From positions 107,269 through 171,268 of the forward strand of contig NZ_SPHO01000013.1 of NCBI RefSeq assembly GCF_005845215.1: DNA of 64,000 nt. The letters run 5' to 3'. Position numbers and translations under genes: made by a program. This stretch comes from Clostridium sp. 1001271st1 H5. GTDB lineage: Bacteria > Bacillota > Clostridia > Lachnospirales > Lachnospiraceae. Below the pieces are notes generated by a model. The model did no database searches. It was not told the origin of the DNA and worked only from the letters and a program-made list of their open reading frames with translations. Numbering within the stretch: the stretch's first letter is position 1; the number at the start of each line of letters is the position of its first letter. Shown here one piece after another: positions 43,701-51,094 of this stretch.

Positions 43701-44052
43701 CTATCAGGCTATCGAGGATGTGGAAGCAGCCATGAAGGGTATGCTGGACCCCGTATTCGAGGAAAAGGTTATCGGTCATGCAGTCATCCGCCAGACCTTC
43801 AAGGCATCCGGTATTGGAACCATTGCCGGTTCCTATGTACTGGACGGCAAGTTCCAGAGAAACTGCAGCTGCCGTGTCAAGAGAGAAGGAGAGCAGATAT
43901 TCGAAGGGCCGCTGGCTTCCCTCAAGCGTTTCAAGGACGATGTGAAGGAAGTGGCTGCAGGATACGAGTGCGGTCTTGTATTTGAAAAGTTTAATGACCT
44001 TCAGGAAGATGATGAAATCGAGGCTTACATCATGGTGGAAGTACCGAGATAG
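40732..44052 (+). CDS. infB: Translation initiation factor IF-2 with expanded repeat domain
   Basis: A GTPase that places initiator tRNA on the ribosome. At 1106 residues it is longer than most bacterial IF2 (roughly 700-950). The N1 helical domain covers residues 1-50 (RVSELANELGKTSKEILEII). A TEAPR-repeat and Ala/Pro/Gln-rich linker runs from 65 to 215. Then comes a Gly/Gln/Tyr/Asn/Arg repeat block (about 218-437) with nineteen GGYQG units. The N2 domain (LTIKELADKMKLQPS) precedes the G domain (GHVDHGKTS near 616, DTPGHEAF, NKID) and domains II, III and IV (RQTFKASGIGTIAG). It overlaps the L7Ae-like gene by 14 bases. Confidence 0.97.
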   Translation: MRVSELANELGKTSKEILEIIKTKDKSAVLYAASNVTRDQENIVRSFANPKRDARPAASEHRAEAPRTEASRTEAPRTEAPRTEAPKTEAPKAESARSQDSAAKGEPAKKKLTAVFRPQNAQQQIKRPVPPKPQGGNQGHGASAPAAASTAAQTAPAAAPQAAPAEPARPQVQAQSADTAPERTAAPQPSAAAQPSAAPQTGTQGTAQDSRDGARSQGGYQGSRDGGRPQGGYQGNRDNNRDGSRQGGYQGNQGGYQGNRDNNRSGGYQGNRDGNRQGGYQGNRDNNRPQGGYQGNRDGSRQGGYQGGQGGYQGSRDNNRPQGGYQGNRDGNRQGGYQGGQGGYQGNRDNNRPQGGYQGNRQGGYQGGQGGYQGNRDNNRPQGGQGGYQGNRPQGGYQGGQGGYQGNRDGARPQGGYGNRPQGGYGNRPQGGYQGRPGDDKDARDNRGRNDARRPAGARDGKSSFDTPIQTKPTSNRQNKNAHKNDRFDKRDRLEDGKKKVPKTGKGAFIMPQPKKEESKADEVKTITLPDVLTIKELADKMKLQPSVIVKKLFLKGQVVTLNQEIDYEQAEEIAMEFDVLCEKEVKVDVIAELLKEDEESTEDMVPRSPVVCVMGHVDHGKTSLLDAIRETNVTAREAGGITQHIGASVIEINDRKITFLDTPGHEAFTAMRMRGAQSTDIAILVVAADDGVMPQTVEAINHAKAANVEIIVAINKIDKPSANVDKVKQELAEYELIPEDWGGSTIFVPVSAHTKEGVKDLLEMVLLTADVLELKANPNRKGRGLVIEAELDKGKGPVATVLVQKGTLRVGETIAAGACFGKIRAMMDDRGRRVKEAGPSTPVEILGLNDVPNAGEVFVATESEKEARNFAETFISEGKSKLIEDTKAKLSLDDLFSQIQAGNVKELPIIVKADVQGSVEAVKQSLTKLSNEEVMVKVIHGGVGAINESDVSLASASNAIIIGFNIRPDATAKSIAEREKVDIRLYKVIYQAIEDVEAAMKGMLDPVFEEKVIGHAVIRQTFKASGIGTIAGSYVLDGKFQRNCSCRVKREGEQIFEGPLASLKRFKDDVKEVAAGYECGLVFEKFNDLQEDDEIEAYIMVEVPR
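41380..42045 (+). repeat. Tandem repeat region within infB (GGYQGNRD units)
   Basis: An in-frame minisatellite-like array of imperfect units of about 24 to 39 bases, each with CAGGGAGGCTATCAGGG-type sequence. It encodes GGYQG followed by NRDNNRPQ, NRDGNRQ or GQ variants. Frame is kept throughout, so it is selected as protein. Confidence 0.85.
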
Positions 44053-44076
44053 GCATCATGCTAAGAGAGGAGTTAC

Positions 44077-44478
44077 ATGCGTAAGAACAGCATAAAGAAT
44101 ACCAGAATCAACATGGAGGTCCAGCGTGAACTCAGTGAAATTATCCGCGCAGGCATCAAGGACCCAAGAATCCATCCCATGACCAGCGTGGTTTCCGTGG
44201 AAGTCACCCCGGACCTTAAGTTCTGCAAGGCGTATATCAGCGTCCTTGGGGACGAGGAGGCGGGCAAGTCCACCATCCAGGGATTAAAGAGCGCAGAAGG
44301 TTATGTGCGCAGGGAGCTTGCAAGAAGGGTGAACCTGCGCAACACGCCGGAGCTTAAATTCATATTGGACCAGTCCATTGAATATGGTGTCAACATGTCC
44401 AGACTCATCGATGAAGTGACAAAAGACCTTCATCACGAAGAAACACAGGATGAGGAAGGAGCAAAGGAGGAGTTTTAA
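44077..44478 (+). CDS. rbfA: Ribosome-binding factor A
   Basis: The 133-residue 30S assembly factor with a type II KH-like fold (NMEVQRELSEIIRAGIKDPRI, MTSVVSVEVTPDLKFCKAYISVLGDE, NTPELKFILDQSIEYGVNMSRLIDEV). An acidic tail (HHEETQDEEGAKEEF) closes it. GAGAGGAG precedes the ATG. The stop overlaps the start of nrnA by one base (TAATG), so translation is coupled. Confidence 0.95.
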   Translation: MRKNSIKNTRINMEVQRELSEIIRAGIKDPRIHPMTSVVSVEVTPDLKFCKAYISVLGDEEAGKSTIQGLKSAEGYVRRELARRVNLRNTPELKFILDQSIEYGVNMSRLIDEVTKDLHHEETQDEEGAKEEF

Positions 44479-45446
44479 TGACGATTCTTGAACAGATGTT
44501 AGAGGGCACCAAGTCCGTTGCCATCCTGGGCCATATACGCCCGGACGGCGACTGCCTGGGCTCCACACTGGGACTTTATAACTATCTCCGGCTGAACTAT
44601 CCGGATATACGGGCAGCCGTGTATCTGGAGGAGTCATCCCCTAAGTTCAATTATCTGAAGGGGTATGACAGCATCCGCCACCAGACCGATGGGGAGCAGT
44701 ATGAGCTGTGCATCTGTCTGGACAGCGGCGATATCCAGCGTCTGGGCGGCTTTAAACCTTACCTGGACCAGGCGGACAGGAGCCTGTGCCTGGACCATCA
44801 TGTGACCAACACCCGTTACGGCGGGACCAATGTGGTCCTGGGTGAGGCCAGCTCCACCTGCGAGGTCCTCTTTGACCAGCTGGATGAAGCAAAAATCGAC
44901 CGTAACACGGCAGAGTGCCTGTACACCGGCATCATCCACGATACAGGCGTGTTCAAATTCTCCTGTACATCGGCCCATACCATGGAGATAGCGGGAAGGC
45001 TGATGGAAAAGGGAATTGATTTCGGAGCCATCATAGACAACAGTTTTTACAGAAAGACATACATCCAGAACCAGATTCTGGGCAGAGCCCTTTTGGAGAG
45101 CATCACCTTTTTTGACGGACGCTGTATTTTCAGTGCCATCCGCCAGAGCGAGATGGAGTTCTACGGGGTTGACGGCAAGGATATGGATGGAGTCATTGAC
45201 CAGCTGCGTCTGACAGAAGGCGTGGAGGTCGCCATCTTCCTCTATGAAACAGGACCCCAGGAATTCAAGGTCAGCATGCGCTCCCAGTATCTGGTGGACG
45301 TAAGCAGAATTGCCGCTTTCTTTGGCGGCGGAGGTCATGTAAGGGCTGCCGGATGTTCCATGAGCGGCAGCATTCACGACGTAATCAACAATCTGTCCGT
45401 ACACATAGCCAGGCAGCTGGAATCCGCCTCGGGCAGCCGGGAGTAA
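44478..45446 (+). CDS. nrnA: DHH-family phosphoesterase, NrnA-type oligoribonuclease/pAp phosphatase
   Basis: Degrades nano-RNAs and 3',5'-pAp. The 322-residue protein has the DHH domain with HIRPDGDCLGSTLGLY, LDSGD and CLDHHVTN, and the DHHA1 C-terminal domain ending in FFGGGGHVRAAGCSMSG. All metal-binding motifs are intact. Its position between rbfA and truB is usual in Firmicutes. The ribosome site AAAGGAGGAG lies within the rbfA end. Confidence 0.93.
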   Translation: MTILEQMLEGTKSVAILGHIRPDGDCLGSTLGLYNYLRLNYPDIRAAVYLEESSPKFNYLKGYDSIRHQTDGEQYELCICLDSGDIQRLGGFKPYLDQADRSLCLDHHVTNTRYGGTNVVLGEASSTCEVLFDQLDEAKIDRNTAECLYTGIIHDTGVFKFSCTSAHTMEIAGRLMEKGIDFGAIIDNSFYRKTYIQNQILGRALLESITFFDGRCIFSAIRQSEMEFYGVDGKDMDGVIDQLRLTEGVEVAIFLYETGPQEFKVSMRSQYLVDVSRIAAFFGGGGHVRAAGCSMSGSIHDVINNLSVHIARQLESASGSRE

Positions 45447-45456
45447 GGAACATATC

Positions 45457-46383
45457 ATGTATCACGGAATTATAAATGTATACAAAGAGCCGGACTACAC
45501 TTCCCACGATGTGGTAGCCCGGCTCAGAGGAATTTTAAAGCAGAAAAAAATAGGCCACACAGGAACCCTGGACCCCGCAGCTGAAGGAGTCCTTCCTGTT
45601 TGTCTGGGGGTGGGAACCAGGCTGTGCGACATGCTGACAGACCGGTCCAAGACTTACCAGGCTGTGATGCTTCTGGGCTGTGAGACTGATACCCAGGATA
45701 CCACAGGTACCATTCTGGCAGAGAACAGGCAGAGGGCATTGGCCCTGGCAGAGGACCAGGTAAGAGCGGCTGTCATGGGATTTAAGGGCGATTACGCCCA
45801 GATACCTCCCATGTACTCAGCCCTTAAAGTGGACGGCAAAAAGCTGTATGAGCTGGCAAGGGCCGGCAGGGAAGTGGAACGCCAGCCGAGGCTGGTGCAG
45901 ATTCTGGACATAAAGGTAAACAGAATAGAGCTGCCCAGGGTCTGGATGGAGGTCACCTGTTCCAAAGGGACCTACATACGGACTCTGTGTCATGACATTG
46001 GAAGACGTTTGGAATGCGGCGGCTGTATGGAGCACCTTACGCGAACCAGAGTGGACCGCTTCCGCATCGAAGACAGCCTGACCCTGGACCGGCTGGAACA
46101 GCTCCGTGACCAGGGGGCCATGGAGAGCTGCATCCTTCCTGTGGAGGAGGCCCTGCAGGCTTACCCCCCGCTCTACTGCCTGCAGGAAGCAGACGCACTT
46201 TTGCACAACGGCAATCCCTGCTTCGCAAGACATCTGGACTGGAGCAGGTCGGATGAGCGGATGGCCAGGGCCGAGGACGGACGGATGTTCCGCATGTATG
46301 ACAGCGGCAGCGGCTTTACAGGGGTATACCAGTACCAGGAGGACAGGCACTGGTGGAAGCCCTGGAAGATGTTTCCCATGTAG
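45457..46383 (+). CDS. truB: tRNA pseudouridine-55 synthase TruB
   Basis: Makes pseudouridine 55 in the tRNA T-loop. The 308-residue protein has GIINVYKEPDYTSHDVV at the N-terminus and KIGHTGTLDPAAEGVLPVCLGVGTRL with the catalytic aspartate. YAQIPPMYSALKVDGKKLYELARAGREVER and CSKGTYIRTLCHDIG follow. The C-terminal part (residues 240-308) is a PUA-like extension, as in other clostridia. AAGGAAC precedes the ATG 10 bases after nrnA. Confidence 0.95.
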   Translation: MYHGIINVYKEPDYTSHDVVARLRGILKQKKIGHTGTLDPAAEGVLPVCLGVGTRLCDMLTDRSKTYQAVMLLGCETDTQDTTGTILAENRQRALALAEDQVRAAVMGFKGDYAQIPPMYSALKVDGKKLYELARAGREVERQPRLVQILDIKVNRIELPRVWMEVTCSKGTYIRTLCHDIGRRLECGGCMEHLTRTRVDRFRIEDSLTLDRLEQLRDQGAMESCILPVEEALQAYPPLYCLQEADALLHNGNPCFARHLDWSRSDERMARAEDGRMFRMYDSGSGFTGVYQYQEDRHWWKPWKMFPM

Positions 46384-46443
46384 CCTGTTATATAACGCTG
46401 CCGGGACATCCGGAATACAGGAAAAAAACGAGGAAGTGACAGG

Positions 46444-47394
46444 ATGAGGTATATAGCAGACACCACAGAATTTCAGATAGAGGAGCCTACCATCGTGACT
46501 CTGGGCAAGTTTGACGGCAGGCACAGAGGCCACCAGAAGCTGTTAAGGACCATGATGGAGCTGAAGGACGGCACAGGATATCCCACAGCCATCTTCACCT
46601 TCGGCACGGCTCCGGGAACAGCAGTTACGGGTCAGCCACAGACCGTCATCACCACGAATCTGGAGCGCCGCGCCAACATGGAGAAGGTGGGAATTGATTA
46701 TCTGGTGGAATACCCTTTTACCCAGGAAACCCGCCATATGGAGCCGGAGGCCTTTGTAAAGGACATTCTGGCAGGCCGCATGCATGCCAGGGAAATTGTG
46801 GTAGGCCCTGACTGCAGCTTTGGCTACAAGGGGGCGGGAAACGCAGACCTGCTTTCAGCCATGGCCCATGACCTGGGTTATCATCTCCACGTCATAGAAA
46901 AGGAAAAGGACCACAGGCGGGATATAAGCAGTACCTATATCCGGGAGGAACTGGAAAAAGGCAATGTGGAAAAGGCCAACCAGCTCCTGGGCCAGCCCTA
47001 TGCCATCCATGGGGAAGTGGTGCACGGCAACCACATCGGAGCCAGCCTTTTAGGCTTCCCCACAGCCAACATCCTTCCGCCCCCCATCAAGCGCCTGCCC
47101 AGATTCGGCGTTTACGTATCACGTGTGCGGGTGGACGGCATCTATTATAAAGGCGTTACCAACATCGGAAAAAAGCCCACGGTAGGCGGAGACTACCCGG
47201 CTGGGGTGGAAACCTACATCTTCGGCCTGGAAGGCGACATATACGGCAAAAACATAGAGGTCCAGCTTCTGGCCTTCGACCGCCCCGAGCAGAGATTTTC
47301 CTCTCTGGAGGAGCTGAAGGAGCGGATAGAGAAGGACAAAGAGTTTGCCAATGCGTACTATGAAAAACATCCGGAGATTCTGGCAGAAGGGTGA
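46444..47394 (+). CDS. ribF: Bifunctional riboflavin kinase / FMN adenylyltransferase
   Basis: Makes FMN and FAD from riboflavin. The 316-residue protein has an N-terminal nucleotidyltransferase domain (VTLGKFDGRHRGHQKLL, where most relatives read FDGVHRGHQ; later VGPDCSFGYKGAG and ISSTYIREEL). The C-terminal flavokinase domain has GEVVHGNHIGASLLGFPTANI, FGVYVSRV, NIGKKPTVGG and VETYIFGLEGDIYGK. Both halves are complete. It is the last gene of the rimP-infB cluster; a separate promoter precedes rpsO. Confidence 0.95.
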   Translation: MRYIADTTEFQIEEPTIVTLGKFDGRHRGHQKLLRTMMELKDGTGYPTAIFTFGTAPGTAVTGQPQTVITTNLERRANMEKVGIDYLVEYPFTQETRHMEPEAFVKDILAGRMHAREIVVGPDCSFGYKGAGNADLLSAMAHDLGYHLHVIEKEKDHRRDISSTYIREELEKGNVEKANQLLGQPYAIHGEVVHGNHIGASLLGFPTANILPPPIKRLPRFGVYVSRVRVDGIYYKGVTNIGKKPTVGGDYPAGVETYIFGLEGDIYGKNIEVQLLAFDRPEQRFSSLEELKERIEKDKEFANAYYEKHPEILAEG

Positions 47395-47485
47395 GAGGTG
47401 CGGATGCGGCAGCGGATGGTGAAAGAAAGCTGCCGGAAAAGCGGCGTCCCTTTTACCGTCACTGCCCGATTTTATTTTTTCTCAC

Positions 47486-47514
47486 TTTACAACCCCATCC
47501 ATTTATGCTATACT
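47486..47514 (+). promoter_or_regulatory. Promoter of rpsO
   Basis: TTTACA, a 17-base spacer and TATACT, followed by a leader of about 90 bases. Confidence 0.65.
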
Positions 47515-47529
47515 AAGTCGGTATGAAAT

Positions 47530-47600
47530 TACGCCGATGCCCGGTTACCTGGTGACTCCAGCCGGCAGCCTGGTTTTTGGTGAGATGAATAATATTAAGG
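47530..47600 (+). promoter_or_regulatory. Structured rpsO leader, possible S15 control site
   Basis: The leader can form TGC(C)CGG / CCGGCA around an inner CTGG / CCAG hairpin before the ribosome site AAGGAGG. Ribosomal protein S15 represses its own mRNA in several bacteria through such leaders. The structure is read by eye and is not proven. Confidence 0.35.
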
Positions 47601-47610
47601 AGGAAACACC

Positions 47611-47877
47611 ATGATTTCAAAGGAAAAGAAAGCACAGATTATCGCAGAGTATGGCCGTAAGCCAGGGGACACAGGTTCACCTGAGGTTCAGATTGCCATT
47701 CTGACAGAGAGAATCACAGAACTGACCGAACATCTGAAGCAGAATCCAAAGGACCACCACTCCAGAAGAGGTCTTCTGATGATGGTTGGACAGAGAAGAG
47801 GTCTTCTGGATTACTTAAAGAAGACAGACCTGGAAGGATATCGTGCATTAATCGAGAAGCTTGGTATCAGAAAGTAA
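47611..47877 (+). CDS. rpsO: 30S ribosomal protein S15
   Basis: The 88-residue primary-binding protein of the 30S central domain. The canonical segments are DTGSPEVQIAILTERITELTEHLK, DHHSRRGLLMMVGQRRGLLDYL and GYRALIEKLGIRK at the end. TTAAGGAGGAAACACC precedes the ATG. It precedes pnp, the common bacterial order. Confidence 0.98.
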   Translation: MISKEKKAQIIAEYGRKPGDTGSPEVQIAILTERITELTEHLKQNPKDHHSRRGLLMMVGQRRGLLDYLKKTDLEGYRALIEKLGIRK

Positions 47878-47887
47878 TTCTGAAGAT

Positions 47888-47920
47888 TAGGGTGGAGGGA
47901 ACTCCACCCTATATTTGCTT
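47888..47920 (+). terminator. Hairpin between rpsO and pnp
   Basis: A 10-bp perfect stem (47888-47897 with 47902-47911), GGAA loop and a short AT-rich tail. It is either a leaky terminator or an RNase processing site. The remaining 200 bases to pnp hold no supported gene. Confidence 0.65.
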
Positions 47921-48114
47921 ATCATGGAAAGGAAGAAGCGGTGTGGGCGGCAGAGGTATCACTCCGAGACCGCTGATGTACCTGCAGGGGGAGGATTTCT
48001 GCAGGCAGATCAGTAGTTTCGGCGTCTTCTGCCCGGGGAGTGCCGGAAGGACCGGACATGCCCCAACCATACCGGTAACATTTATCATTTTATTAGAGTA
48101 AAGGAGATACCAGT

Positions 48115-50238
48115 ATGTTTAAAAGTTTTAGTATGGATTTGGCGGGACGCAAGCTGACTGTGGAAGTGGGCCGCGTGGCTGCACAGGCAAGCGGTGCTGC
48201 ATTTATGCACTATGGCGATACAGTGGTGCTTTCCACTGCAACCGCATCATCAAAGCCAAGGGAGGGCATTGACTTCTTCCCTCTCAGTGTGGAATATGAG
48301 GAAAAATTATACTCCGTAGGAAAGATTCCAGGCGGATTCAACAAGAGGGAGGGCAAGGCTTCTGAGAATGCAGTTCTGACCTGCCGCGTTATCGACCGCC
48401 CCATGCGTCCGCTGTTTCCTAAGGATTACCGCAACGACGTAACCCTGGACAACATTGTAATGTGCGTGGACCCTGACTGCAGCCCTGAGCTGACAGCCAT
48501 GCTGGGTTCTGCCATTGCAACCAGCATTTCCGACATCCCCTTTGCAGGTCCCTGCGCTACCACGCAGGTAGGTCTGATTGACGGCGAATTCATCATCAAC
48601 CCCACTGCCGACCAGAAGCAGGTGTCTGACATGGCCCTGACCGTGGCCTCCACCAGGGAAAAGGTCATCATGATTGAAGCCGGCGCCAATGAGGTTCCGG
48701 AGCAGGTCATGATTGACGCCATCTTTAAGGCCCATGAAGTAAACCAGGAAATCATCCGGTTTATCGACACCATTGTGGCTGAGTGCGGCAAGGAAAAGCA
48801 CACCTATGAGAGCTGCGCGGTTCCGGAAGAGCTGTTTGCAGCCATCAAGGAAATCGTGCCTCCCCAGGAGATGGAAGAGGCTGTGTTTACCGATGACAAG
48901 CAGACCCGGGAGAAGAATATAGCAGAAATCACAGCAAAGCTGGAAGAGGCGTTTGCTGAGAACGAGGAGTGGCTTGCTGTTCTGGGCGAGGCTGTTTACC
49001 AGTATCAGAAGAAGACAGTCCGCAAGATGATTTTAAAGGACCACAAGCGTCCTGACGGCCGTGCCATCACGGAAATCCGTCACCTGGCAGCAGAGATTGA
49101 CCTGCTTCCGAGAGTTCACGGCTCAGGTATGTTTACCCGCGGCCAGACACAGATTCTCAATGCCTGCACCCTGGCTCCCCTGTCCGAGGCCCAGAAATTA
49201 GACGGCCTGGATGAGAATGAGACCAGCAAACGTTATATGCACCACTATAACTTCCCGTCCTTCTCTGTAGGCGAGACAAAGCCAAGCAGAGGACCGGGCC
49301 GCCGCGAGATAGGCCATGGCGCCCTGGCGGAAAGGGCATTGATTCCGGTTCTGCCAAGTGCGGAAGAATTCCCATATGCAATCCGTACCGTATCCGAGAC
49401 AATGGAATCCAATGGCTCCACCTCCCAGGCAAGTATCTGTGCATCCACCCTTTCACTGATGGCTGCAGGCGTTCCGATTAAGGAAATGGTGGCAGGTATT
49501 TCATGCGGTCTTGTGACCGGGGATACGGATGATGATTATCTGGTGCTTACCGACATCCAGGGCCTGGAAGATTTCTTCGGCGATATGGATTTTAAGGTTG
49601 GCGGAACCAGGAATGGCATCACTGCCATCCAGATGGACATTAAGATTCACGGACTGACACGGCCCATCATCGAGGAGGCCATTGCCAGGACCAGGGAAGC
49701 CAGGATGCATATCCTGGATGATGTAATGAGACCGGTCATTTCAGAGCCAAGAAAGCATTTGAGCCCATATGCTCCGAAGATTAAGCAGATTACCATTGAC
49801 CCCCAGAAGATTGGCGACGTGGTAGGAAAGCAGGGCAAGGTCATCAACAAGATTATTGAAGAAACCGGTGTTAAGATTGACATCACGGACGACGGTGCAG
49901 TAAATGTATGCGGCACGGACGAGGCCATGATTGATAAGGCCATCCAGATTATTACCGGAATCGTTACGGATATTGAGGCAGGCATGGTATTTAACGGCAA
50001 GGTAGTGCGTATCATGAACTTTGGCGCATTTGTGGAGCTGGCCCCTAATAAGGATGGTATGATTCATATTTCCAAGCTGTCTGATAAGCGTGTTGGCAAG
50101 GTGGAGGATGTTGTGAACATCGGCGATGAGGTTACTGTAAAGGTAACTGAGGTCGATAAGATGGGCAGAATCAACCTGACCATGAGGCCAAGCGACTTGG
50201 CAGAGAAGAAGGCTGCTGCCAGGACAGAGGAAAAATAA
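48115..50238 (+). CDS. pnp: Polynucleotide phosphorylase
   Basis: A 3'-5' phosphorolytic exonuclease of the RNA degradosome. At 707 residues it has two RNase PH domains (RVAAQASGAAFMHYGDTVVLSTATAS; RVHGSGMFTRGQTQILNACTLAPLSEAQ) separated by a helical domain. A KH domain (IGDVVGKQGKVINKIIEETG) and an S1 domain (GKVVRIMNFGAFVELAPNKDGMIHISKLSDKRV) follow. Length and order are complete. AAAGGAGATACCAGT precedes the ATG. Confidence 0.98.
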   Translation: MFKSFSMDLAGRKLTVEVGRVAAQASGAAFMHYGDTVVLSTATASSKPREGIDFFPLSVEYEEKLYSVGKIPGGFNKREGKASENAVLTCRVIDRPMRPLFPKDYRNDVTLDNIVMCVDPDCSPELTAMLGSAIATSISDIPFAGPCATTQVGLIDGEFIINPTADQKQVSDMALTVASTREKVIMIEAGANEVPEQVMIDAIFKAHEVNQEIIRFIDTIVAECGKEKHTYESCAVPEELFAAIKEIVPPQEMEEAVFTDDKQTREKNIAEITAKLEEAFAENEEWLAVLGEAVYQYQKKTVRKMILKDHKRPDGRAITEIRHLAAEIDLLPRVHGSGMFTRGQTQILNACTLAPLSEAQKLDGLDENETSKRYMHHYNFPSFSVGETKPSRGPGRREIGHGALAERALIPVLPSAEEFPYAIRTVSETMESNGSTSQASICASTLSLMAAGVPIKEMVAGISCGLVTGDTDDDYLVLTDIQGLEDFFGDMDFKVGGTRNGITAIQMDIKIHGLTRPIIEEAIARTREARMHILDDVMRPVISEPRKHLSPYAPKIKQITIDPQKIGDVVGKQGKVINKIIEETGVKIDITDDGAVNVCGTDEAMIDKAIQIITGIVTDIEAGMVFNGKVVRIMNFGAFVELAPNKDGMIHISKLSDKRVGKVEDVVNIGDEVTVKVTEVDKMGRINLTMRPSDLAEKKAAARTEEK

Positions 50239-50279
50239 ATTGCCTGACAGAAGGCAGAGTTAAAAGAGGAGATAAGTTT

Positions 50280-50984
50280 ATGAGAAACATGAGAAGAAAC
50301 TTTGCGGTATTGGCCGCAACCGTAATGGCTGTGTGCAGCATTGCACTGACAGGATGCCAGCAGAAGCTGGAACCGGCAGACCAGGTAGTGGGAGCGCTGT
50401 ACGAGCTGTCTGTTAAGGAAAATGCAACTCCTATGAAGGATTTACTGGGATTTGCTTCTGAGGACGACGTAAAGTCCACTCTGATGGAAGATTCCGCTGA
50501 GACGGACCTGGTTTCCATGTTCAAGTCTGAATTTGAGGCTGCAGGCATTGAGTTCTCTGACGAAGAGGTGGAGGAAATGTCCAATGCCCTTCAGGGACTG
50601 ATTGACAAGCTGGATTACAGCGTTGAGATTACAGACCAGAGCAAGGATGAGACCACCGTACTTCTGAAGGTTAAGAGCTATTCCATGGATGATATGCAGA
50701 ATATCATGGTAGACGTGATGACCGACATGCAGAGCAATATTGATGAAGAGACAGCCACCGCCATCATGAATGGTGACCAGGATGCGCTCCAGAAGCTGAT
50801 GCAGGACGCTGTAAAGCAGTATATGACCAAGATTGGCGAGATGGAGCCGGCAGCAGAGATGACTGAGCTGACCATCAAGTGTCAGAGAGTCAAGGTAGAT
50901 GTAAGCGGCAAGGAGAAGGTTGCCTGGATGCCTCAGGATTTAAGCAAGTTCTCTGATGAGGTGAACAACGCCACATTCAAATAG
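50280..50984 (+). CDS. Lipoprotein of unknown function (DUF5105-like)
   Basis: A 234-residue lipoprotein with a basic start (RNMRRN), a hydrophobic run and the lipobox ALTGC with Cys26. The mature part is acidic and rich in helix (FKSEFEAAGIEFSDEEVEEMSNALQGLIDKL; MQDAVKQYMTKIGEM) and ends with a beta-rich segment (TELTIKCQRVKVDVSGKEKVAWMPQDLSKFSDEV). The pattern resembles the DUF5105/DUF4878 family of clostridial lipoproteins. No enzymatic motif is visible. It follows pnp by 41 bases and is closed by a terminator. GAGGAGATAAG precedes the ATG. Confidence 0.8.
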   Translation: MRNMRRNFAVLAATVMAVCSIALTGCQQKLEPADQVVGALYELSVKENATPMKDLLGFASEDDVKSTLMEDSAETDLVSMFKSEFEAAGIEFSDEEVEEMSNALQGLIDKLDYSVEITDQSKDETTVLLKVKSYSMDDMQNIMVDVMTDMQSNIDEETATAIMNGDQDALQKLMQDAVKQYMTKIGEMEPAAEMTELTIKCQRVKVDVSGKEKVAWMPQDLSKFSDEVNNATFK

Positions 50985-50998
50985 GTGTGAAGAAATGG

Positions 50999-51032
50999 GA
51001 CAGTGCCTGTGAAAACAGGCATTGTCTTTTTT
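50999..51032 (+). terminator. Terminator after the lipoprotein gene
   Basis: A 12-bp stem with one G-U pair (50999-51010 with 51015-51026), GAAA loop, T6 tract. Confidence 0.9.
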
Positions 51033-51094
51033 CGGCCTTCGTTATATAATGGTTTTTGAGTTATCAGATTGAGAAGAATATAGGAGACTTTAAC

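Noticed and set aside
47892..48101. 69-codon frame between rpsO and pnp
   Set aside because: It starts inside the hairpin loop, lacks a ribosome site and resembles no known protein.
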